DNA of 18,223 nt. It comes from Candidatus Tayloriibacteriota bacterium. Its GTDB lineage: Bacteria; Patescibacteriota; Minisyncoccia; Phycocordibacterales; PALSA-1337. Shown piece after piece: positions 14,221 through 18,223 of the stretch (positions are counted from its first letter, which is position 1; every line of letters begins with the position of its first letter). Both the position numbers and the translations under genes were made by a program. The stretch is taken from contig PMZP01000072.1 in NCBI GenBank assembly GCA_003170325.1, positions 1 through 18,223 of the forward strand, given 5' to 3'. The notes under the pieces were generated by a model. The model was not told the origin of the DNA. It ran no database searches and saw only the letters and a program-made list of their open reading frames with translations.

Positions 14221-14970
14221 ATGTTCAAACCAAAATCCGAACGCATAGAGAAGCTCGCCAAGACATATCCCGATAGGATCGAGGAGCTTCTACGTGTATT
14301 CGACAAGCCGACCAACGTCTATATCGACTTCGCCAACGTTCGCGGCTGGACTCCGAAGCTTGGATGGCATGTGGATGTAAAGCGCGTTAAACAATTACTG
14401 GACTCATTTGATTCCGTAAGAGAGGTTAAGTTTTATCACGGAACCTTGGAAGGCAAAGAAGAATCCGAAAATGTTATAGCTGAAGCCCGGCGGCTTGGCT
14501 ATATGGTTAAGACGAAGCCGGTGAAGATGATGAAAATACCGATTGATGTATCTAGCATTGAAATTAATTCAATTGATATTTTGAAGAGCTTCATCCGTCC
14601 CTCTTTGCTCGCGAAACTGAAGATTGAGACCATCAAAGATTTGAATGAAGAACTCAAGATCTTGAATCAGCAAGGTACAACGTACATCGAAGAACCGAAA
14701 GCCAATTTTGATGTGGAAATCGGCCGGGACATGCTCAGAGACTACGACAATGATGGCATAAATAGTTTCATACTTTGGAGCGGTGATAGCGACTTCGAAG
14801 AACCGATCCGGCAACTGTTGAAAGATAAAAAGCAGGTATTCATCTTCGCCACGGCCCGCAAGGTTGCGACAGAACTCAATAGTCTGCGAGCAGAAGGCTT
14901 GGTGATTCTCGATATTCAAAAGCTCAAGGAGTTTATCTGCTATAAAAAAGAAATGGCTCCATTGAAATAG
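14221..14970 (+). CDS. NYN-domain (PIN-like) putative ribonuclease
   Basis: A 249-residue protein with the NYN fold (LabA/DUF88 type), a PIN-like nuclease that uses acidic residues to bind metal. YIDFANVRGW (34-43) supplies Asp36. FDVEIGRDM (163-171) supplies Asp164 and Asp170. ILWSGDSDFEEPIRQLL (184-200) supplies Asp189 and Asp191, and KQVFIFA plus the conserved C-terminal RAEGLVILDI follow. All expected acidic positions seem present. A stretch at about 102-158 is inserted between the first and second motifs and is partly helical. It probably acts on RNA, but the target is unknown. It follows the TerC-type gene by 10 nt with no SD. Confidence 0.85.
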   Translation: MFKPKSERIEKLAKTYPDRIEELLRVFDKPTNVYIDFANVRGWTPKLGWHVDVKRVKQLLDSFDSVREVKFYHGTLEGKEESENVIAEARRLGYMVKTKPVKMMKIPIDVSSIEINSIDILKSFIRPSLLAKLKIETIKDLNEELKILNQQGTTYIEEPKANFDVEIGRDMLRDYDNDGINSFILWSGDSDFEEPIRQLLKDKKQVFIFATARKVATELNSLRAEGLVILDIQKLKEFICYKKEMAPLK

Positions 14971-14974
14971 CAAA

Positions 14975-14996
14975 GGGGACCTCTTGCGAGGCCCCC
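14975..14996. terminator. Hairpin between convergent genes
   Basis: GGGGACCTC (14975-14983), loop TTGC, and GAGGCCCC(C) (14988-14996) form a strong stem with one mismatch. On the minus strand the loop reads GCAA, a GNRA-type tetraloop, and TTTGCTATTT follows, so it may end transcription of the EamA gene. A second, weaker inverted repeat (AATGAC 15009-15014, GTCATT 15023-15028) lies beside it. Together they insulate the convergent genes. Confidence 0.6.
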
Positions 14997-15091
14997 AAGC
15001 AGTAGACAAATGACTTTTAAGGGTCATTGATACTCTAGCAAATCTGAAGTCGGTTGTAAAGCAAAAAAGTGGATAATGCAGAACAATATTT

Positions 15092-16000
15092 CTATCGAAA
15101 CAGCAGATATATCCCCGCCAGCATGACAACCATCGCAGACAGTTTTTGCGTCACGACTTTTCGGCTTAGATTCTCTTTACCGAACATCGGCAGGAATAAT
15201 GTGAGGATCACACCATAGAAGAAAACGATAAGCGGTTGGAAACCATTGACGACCCAGACCAGGGCTAGTGGAGCAAGAAGGCTGGCAAAATTGGCGGCCA
15301 GCTTGGCGGCGATGTTCAAAAGCTCCGAGATGAGATTCACGGTCAAAACGGATGTTCGGGCCTTGTTGATCGTGGCGATGAATTGTCTTCGGTACATAGG
15401 TATAAGAGTGAAGAGAAGCAAACCGAAGATCGCCCCACCAATGTATTCCCAGAAAGCCGTACCCCAAAAAGTCTGGTCGAGGGCGATGATCTTGAAGACG
15501 AGTGCATTCACGGCGATCATGAATGAGGACAAGACCATGAGAAGGAATGGTTTTGCTTTCAGTCTTATCTTCTTGGAAAGATCGAGAGAGATGGCTATGG
15601 CGCCTATCACCACCAAGAGCGACGCGAAGATTTGCATTGTCGTGAGCGATTCTTTGAGGAAAACCAACGCCAGCACATATCCAAAAACAGGAATGAGCTG
15701 ATAGATGGACGATGCCCATGAAGCCTCCTCATTCTCAAGGGCATAGAGATATGGGATAAAAGCCGCCACGAGGATGGCGCCGTTTACACCGATGATGATC
15801 ACGCTTAACGGAGTGGTGAAGATCTGATTATAACCAAGAACTAGAATAAATATAGAAATGATCAGCCCACTAAGGCTTGTGAACAACACCAATGAGCCGA
15901 CGCCTCGGCCGGTGAAATATCGGCTGATGATGTATTTGTCTATATGATTTACCAGTGCCCATAATGCCGGGCCGATGAGCGCGATCGTGAACCAGTTCAT
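15092..16000 (-). CDS. EamA/DMT-family permease
   Basis: This 302-residue membrane protein has about ten hydrophobic helices and the two-part repeat of the drug/metabolite transporter (EamA) superfamily. The first half begins IGPALWALVNHIDKYIISRY. The helix around NEEASWASSIYQLIPVFGYVLALVFLKE, ending in a conserved Glu, matches the typical EamA fourth to fifth helix, and the second half repeats the plan (LAPLALVWVVNGFQPL). The substrate cannot be told. The start at 16000 is chosen over an in-frame ATG at 16018 because a TGCTACAAT box at 16015-16007 stands six nt before it, which puts the transcription start on the A of the ATG. It follows the toxin-antitoxin pair on the same strand but has its own promoter. 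Confidence 0.82.
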   Translation of the reverse strand: MNWFTIALIGPALWALVNHIDKYIISRYFTGRGVGSLVLFTSLSGLIISIFILVLGYNQIFTTPLSVIIIGVNGAILVAAFIPYLYALENEEASWASSIYQLIPVFGYVLALVFLKESLTTMQIFASLLVVIGAIAISLDLSKKIRLKAKPFLLMVLSSFMIAVNALVFKIIALDQTFWGTAFWEYIGGAIFGLLLFTLIPMYRRQFIATINKARTSVLTVNLISELLNIAAKLAANFASLLAPLALVWVVNGFQPLIVFFYGVILTLFLPMFGKENLSRKVVTQKLSAMVVMLAGIYLLFR

Positions 16001-16006
16001 GATGAA

Positions 16007-16015
16007 ATTGTAGCA
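16007..16015 (-). promoter_or_regulatory. Leaderless extended -10 promoter of the EamA gene
   Basis: On the minus strand TGC (16015-16013) and TACAAT (16012-16007) form an extended -10 box. The gap to the ATG is exactly six nt, so transcription would start on the initiation codon. No good -35 is visible. Confidence 0.6.
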
Positions 16016-16071
16016 CACAAATTTCTGTGCGCGCTGTGGGACGATATTAGAACGACTTTAATGGTAAGTAA

Positions 16072-16353
16072 CTAACCGAACAGTTCCGAATGCGAACCGA
16101 TTTCCACTAAGGTAATCAGTCTGAGCTTATCGTCTATTTCATAAATCAATAATAAATCACCCTTTATGTGGCACTCGCGACACCCGGCGTAGTTGCCTTT
16201 GAGAGCATGGTCGCGAAATTGAGCGGGAAGAGTGCTGTGTAATATCAAAATATCAATAACTTTCCCAATGGCCGCTAATTCAATGGACGGAGAGTAAGCC
16301 AATTTTTTGAGAGACCTTCTGAATGATTTGGTATGGACGACTTCGTATGACAT
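16072..16353 (-). CDS. YafQ/RelE-family mRNA interferase toxin
   Basis: At 93 residues this has the normal size for YafQ, a ribosome-dependent endoribonuclease toxin that cleaves mRNA in the A site. The family pattern is clear: FRRSLKKL (11-18), LPAQFRDHALKG (42-53), CRECHIKGDLLLIYEI (58-73) and the C-terminal GSHSELF (86-92). The residues matching the E. coli YafQ active site are present as His49, His62, Asp66 and His88. The Trp that often follows the Asp is Leu67 here. The ATG overlaps the antitoxin stop by one base (TGATG) with no SD, so translation depends on coupling to the antitoxin. No clear terminator follows. Confidence 0.88.
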   Translation of the reverse strand: MSYEVVHTKSFRRSLKKLAYSPSIELAAIGKVIDILILHSTLPAQFRDHALKGNYAGCRECHIKGDLLLIYEIDDKLRLITLVEIGSHSELFG

Positions 16354-16634
16354 CAGCCAAGTATATCACTTAGCATGCGAGTGGCGGAAGAATATTTTTT
16401 ACCTTGTTTTTTTGCAGACCCGATCTCCTTTACAAGTTGCGCAATATATTTCGGATTATCTAAACGACCTTTCTGGTCAAAAGAAAAAGGAATTGATCCG
16501 GTTTGTATGATCTTTCGAAAGAAGGCGGTTATAGCAGTAGAAATATCCAGCCCAAAATCCTCAATGATTTTTTGCGCCGAAGATTTAGTCTCCTTGTCCA
16601 TGCGAACGTTTATTGTTGTTGTTTTAGTAGCCAC
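16353..16634 (-). CDS. RelB/DinJ-family antitoxin (GTG start)
   Basis: The antitoxin partner of the YafQ-like toxin. TTTINVRMDKETKSSAQ is the N-terminal ribbon-helix-helix strand and start of helix, followed by IIEDFGLDISTAITAFF and QTGSIPF, all typical of DinJ/RelB. The basic C-terminal part should wrap the toxin. I place the start at GTG 16634: the longer reading frame from GTG 16649 begins upstream of, and runs through, the -10 box (16646-16641), whereas GTG 16634 lies exactly at the predicted transcription start. That gives 93 residues and a leaderless mRNA. It should repress its own promoter by binding the palindrome at 16641-16659. Confidence 0.86.
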   Translation of the reverse strand: MATKTTTINVRMDKETKSSAQKIIEDFGLDISTAITAFFRKIIQTGSIPFSFDQKGRLDNPKYIAQLVKEIGSAKKQGKKYSSATRMLSDILG

Positions 16635-16640
16635 ATTGAT

Positions 16641-16668
16641 AGTATACACAATGTATACTCAATGTCAA
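16641..16668 (-). promoter_or_regulatory. Toxin-antitoxin promoter with palindromic operator
   Basis: On the minus strand TTGACA (16668-16663), a 16-nt spacer and TATACT (16646-16641) form a strong promoter. A perfect palindrome, AGTATACA-CAA-TGTATACT (16641-16659), covers the -10 and most of the spacer. It is a likely operator for the RHH antitoxin, whose binding would block RNA polymerase. Confidence 0.85.
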
Positions 16669-16680
16669 TACATCGATTTT

Positions 16681-16763
16681 GTGCGCCCTATTGAACGAAG
16701 TCAGAACCTTTATTCTGGGAATTTCGGGGTTGTCGCCGTTTGAAATTGTGGGGCTGTGGTAGG
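16681..16763. repeat. 83-bp imperfect direct repeat, copy 1
   Basis: It begins GTGCGCCCTATTGAA and ends GTGGTAGG. It matches the copy at 17950-18032 in the same orientation at 65 of 83 positions by my count, with no gaps. It lies between the antitoxin promoter and the terminator of the hypothetical operon. Read on the minus strand, a frame ending at TAG codes for KGSDFVQ; the other copy codes for RGSDFIQ. Confidence 0.85.
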
Positions 16764-16775
16764 AACTCGAGATAT

Positions 16776-16809
16776 AAAAATGGCCTCGTAATTTCTTTCT
16801 ACGAAGCCA
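16776..16809 (-). terminator. Terminator of the hypothetical two-gene operon
   Basis: TGGCCTCGTA (16781-16790) and TACGAAGCCA (16800-16809) pair over ten bases with one G-U, and the loop is nine nt. On the minus strand T5 follows (plus-strand A-run 16776-16780). Confidence 0.82.
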
Positions 16810-16830
16810 AGTGAAACGGGTTGAGAGCTA

Positions 16831-17271
16831 TCACCAGTTCTTGTATCCCGAGATTTCCAATCCATATATTTGGTGGGGGTTGACTCGAGCGACAGAACCT
16901 CTGCCTTCCGACTCAATGCTACCATTGTATCGAGGGTCGGTGCCGTGGGGACTAGCGACCATGTTCAGTAACCCCCAGGATTTTTTGAACGCGAATAACA
17001 TGAAGATGTGGACGACGCATTTACCGCTGATTTCCAAGGCATACGTCCTCCCTTGATCATGTAATTTGCCATGTCCGTGGATGTTGCCTTCAGCATCGAC
17101 ACGAAGTTTCGCATAGAGAACACTGAGTGGTGGCTTTTGCGGCACCCGGCAATGGATGTTTTTCATCTGAAAGGTCCAAACTCCTCGTATCAGTTCGCAG
17201 ACATCTGCGTCCGGTGCGGGGAATACCATCTTGAAAAACTTTGACTGGCGCGGTCTTGTATTTGTTTTCAT
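16831..17271 (-). CDS. Hypothetical protein, second gene of the repeat-flanked operon
   Basis: Unrecognised 146-residue soluble protein. After a basic N-terminus (MKTNTRPRQSKFFK), the part from LIRGVWTF to LEISGYKNW looks beta-rich, with alternating hydrophobic strands and Gly turns (DAEGNIHGHGK, ALEISG, GLEISG). A small beta-barrel is possible, but this is a guess. It begins 24 nt after the upstream gene with no SD, so coupling to that gene is likely; another start at 17229 is possible. It is followed by a good terminator, which supports it as real. Confidence 0.5.
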   Translation of the reverse strand: MKTNTRPRQSKFFKMVFPAPDADVCELIRGVWTFQMKNIHCRVPQKPPLSVLYAKLRVDAEGNIHGHGKLHDQGRTYALEISGKCVVHIFMLFAFKKSWGLLNMVASPHGTDPRYNGSIESEGRGSVARVNPHQIYGLEISGYKNW

Positions 17272-17295
17272 AAAGAACTCGTTTTTGACGACTGT

Positions 17296-17700
17296 TCAGG
17301 TTCTGACAACAGCTTGCTTGATTTGTTGTTTGAGCCACCGGACCATGTTTTTCACTAATACCCTTGAAGTCGTGGTCTGCGTAGGTCTGCCAAATGCTGG
17401 CGTAAGAAGGAAGATGTCCTTCTCAACCCAAGCGATAGTGAAATCAATGTGGCCAATAATCTGGGTCGCCTTACTCTCGCCACGGTCGAACGAAACGATC
17501 TCACACGGAGCCATGACATACAGCTTCCCATCGGGATTATCATGGTCCTGATGATTAGAAGCGTTGATGGACAGGGTTAATATAAAACCGTCAGGCAATC
17601 TCAAAGCCTTTTCGATTTCCTCAGCGACTGGGCCGAGCTGGGATACTGCAAGAGCTGCGTCTTTGATTTTGACACGCTCATGATCGATAGTCGTTATCAT
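17296..17700 (-). CDS. Hypothetical protein, first gene of the repeat-flanked operon
   Basis: Unrecognised 134-residue soluble protein with no membrane helix or signal peptide. It reads as an alpha/beta domain: helix at about 13-34, strands FILTLSINA (39-47) and KLYVMAPCEIVSFD (59-72), a second hydrophobic strand pair at 81-100, then a basic amphipathic C-terminal helix (VKNMVRWLKQQIKQAV). The start is supported by GGAGG (17708-17704) three nt before the ATG, rather close but strong, and by a promoter about 50 nt upstream. It leads a two-gene unit ending at the 16776-16809 terminator. Confidence 0.6.
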   Translation of the reverse strand: MITTIDHERVKIKDAALAVSQLGPVAEEIEKALRLPDGFILTLSINASNHQDHDNPDGKLYVMAPCEIVSFDRGESKATQIIGHIDFTIAWVEKDIFLLTPAFGRPTQTTTSRVLVKNMVRWLKQQIKQAVVRT

Positions 17701-17749
17701 AAACCTCCAATCTTGTTGCGTTTATTCTACTTTCAAACTGTTCGTTTAG

Positions 17750-17778
17750 AACATATCATGACAGAAGTACTACGTCAA
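17750..17778 (-). promoter_or_regulatory. Promoter of the hypothetical two-gene operon
   Basis: On the minus strand TTGACG (17778-17773), a 17-nt spacer ending in TGA, and TATGTT (17755-17750) form a promoter with an extended -10. The leader is about 43 nt. The promoter lies directly beside the GC-rich palindromic element. Confidence 0.55.
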
Positions 17779-17781
17779 TTT

Positions 17782-17916
17782 GTGCCCAGCTGGATTCGCC
17801 CGCGGCTTTCGCTCGCTACCCGCTCGCTCGGCCTGGGCACCGCCTCGCAGTTGCTCGCTGCTGCTCGCAACATGCTCCGGCGTTCGAATCCAGCCCGGAC
17901 GCGCGCAGGCGCGTCC
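17782..17916. repeat. GC-rich nested palindromic element
   Basis: Three inverted repeats lie in 135 bp: GTGCCCAG/CTGGGCAC (17782-17789, 17833-17840), GCTGGATTCG/CGAATCCAGC (17789-17798, 17885-17894) and GGACGCGC/GCGCGTCC (17897-17904, 17909-17916, a 4-nt loop). In between are short repeats of GCTCGCT type. The stretch is much richer in GC than its surroundings. The 334-nt gap 17701-18034 holds this element, the operon promoter and repeat copy 2. I see no convincing gene in it. Confidence 0.7.
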
Positions 17917-17949
17917 TTAGGCGGCCAAAATTTCACTTCGTTCATTTCT

Positions 17950-18032
17950 GTGCGCCCTATTGAATGAAGTCAGAACCTCTATCTTGGGGATTTCTGGATT
18001 TCATCCGTTTGAGATTGTAAGAAGTTGGTAGG
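17950..18032. repeat. 83-bp imperfect direct repeat, copy 2
   Basis: Matches copy 1 (16681-16763) at about 78 percent without gaps. It ends two bases from the stop codon of the right-edge gene, which is read in the same frame as the repeat's minus-strand peptide. Copy 1 lies downstream of the hypothetical operon in the same relative orientation. Confidence 0.85.
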
Positions 18033-18034
18033 CA

Positions 18035-18223
18035 TCAATGACCAATCATATCGTATCTATATAAAATGAAAATCACCCACGGAATAAACGCTATAAACGA
18101 AATAAGATTTGCTTGTCGAGCTTTTGCGGGATAGCCGTCTTTGTACATATAGTAAGTAACTCCACCGGTAATCACGGGATTTACTAGAGAAAAAATCCAT
18201 ATGTATGTTTTTTCTTTTTTTGA
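18035..18223 (-). CDS. C-terminal part of a membrane protein (cut by the window edge)
   Basis: The minus strand is open from the window end to a TGA at 18037-18035, giving 62 residues. Two hydrophobic segments, YIWIFSLVNPVITGGVTYY and LISFIAFIPWVIFILY, are joined by a basic loop (MYKDGYPAKARQANL) that suggests cytoplasmic placement between two helices. The start is outside the window, so family and length are unknown. Continuous hydrophobic coding sequence ending at one stop supports a real gene. Confidence 0.65.
   Translation of the reverse strand, partial: SKKEKTYIWIFSLVNPVITGGVTYYMYKDGYPAKARQANLISFIAFIPWVIFILYRYDMIGH

Noticed and set aside
17885..17894. tRNA gene suggested by GTTCGAATCC
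   Set aside because: No matching acceptor, D or anticodon arms could be built around it on either strand.
17680..17967. Plus-strand open frame of 95 codons across the palindromic element
   Set aside because: It runs through a promoter and low-complexity GC-rich repeats, and its composition reflects the repeats.
18035..18037. Use of UGA as a sense codon (as in Gracilibacteria/SR1)
   Set aside because: UGA serves as a normal stop for several genes here (solute-binding protein, methyltransferase, antitoxin) and no conserved gene has an internal UGA.
1..18223. CRISPR array, prophage, transposase or rRNA genes
   Set aside because: No regular spaced repeats, phage structural genes, DDE transposase motifs or rRNA sequence were seen.

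Overview
The window (18,223 bp, mid-range base composition, standard genetic code) looks like a chromosome fragment of a Candidate Phyla Radiation (Patescibacteria) bacterium, probably a parcubacterial lineage. This is an inference from gene content: small two-helix 'T4SS pilin'-type proteins in tandem, a DUF475/TerC-type membrane protein, an EamA-type permease, many uncharacterised single-pass membrane proteins, and many genes with no Shine-Dalgarno (SD) sequence and very short or absent 5' leaders. No marker gene fixes the exact lineage.

Layout. The left edge holds the first two codons of a divergent minus-strand gene, then gyrA (144-2627) with its own terminator, and a small SAM-dependent methyltransferase (2706-3221). 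From 3343 to 7332 lies a plus-strand run: an anchored family-1 solute-binding protein whose stop overlaps the first of six consecutive small proteins, each with two membrane helices, which resemble VirB2/TrbC-like pilins and one another. From 11322 down to 7428 are three minus-strand genes for proline-rich, membrane-anchored proteins of unknown role. One has a duplicated beta-type domain and one has an SPFH/band-7-like core. Each transcription unit has a strong promoter and a clean terminator. A tRNA-Leu(UAG) (11484-11565, minus) separates these from a plus-strand gene for a 463-residue protein with faint MYG1/DHH-like features, followed by DUF475/TerC and an NYN-domain ribonuclease-like protein. 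Then come a minus-strand EamA permease, a YafQ/DinJ-type toxin-antitoxin pair with a visible palindromic operator, and a two-gene hypothetical operon. That operon is bracketed by two copies of an 83-bp imperfect direct repeat and has a GC-rich palindromic element beside its promoter. The right edge holds the C-terminus of another membrane protein.

Two modes of gene starts can be seen. gyrA, the methyltransferase, the solute-binding protein, DUF475/TerC, EamA and the antitoxin have a -10 box only 6 to 11 nt before the start codon, so their mRNAs should be leaderless or nearly so. The proline-rich membrane genes and the 463-residue gene instead have consensus -35/-10 promoters, leaders of 90 to 95 nt and a good SD. 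Those leaders share an A-tract plus a small hairpin just before the SD, and two of them share a 15-nt motif. The best candidates for something undescribed are the pilin-like array with its solute-binding protein, the proline-rich membrane module with its shared leaders, and the repeat whose two copies keep a common C-terminal reading frame. All functional statements rest on reading the sequence alone; no database search was made.
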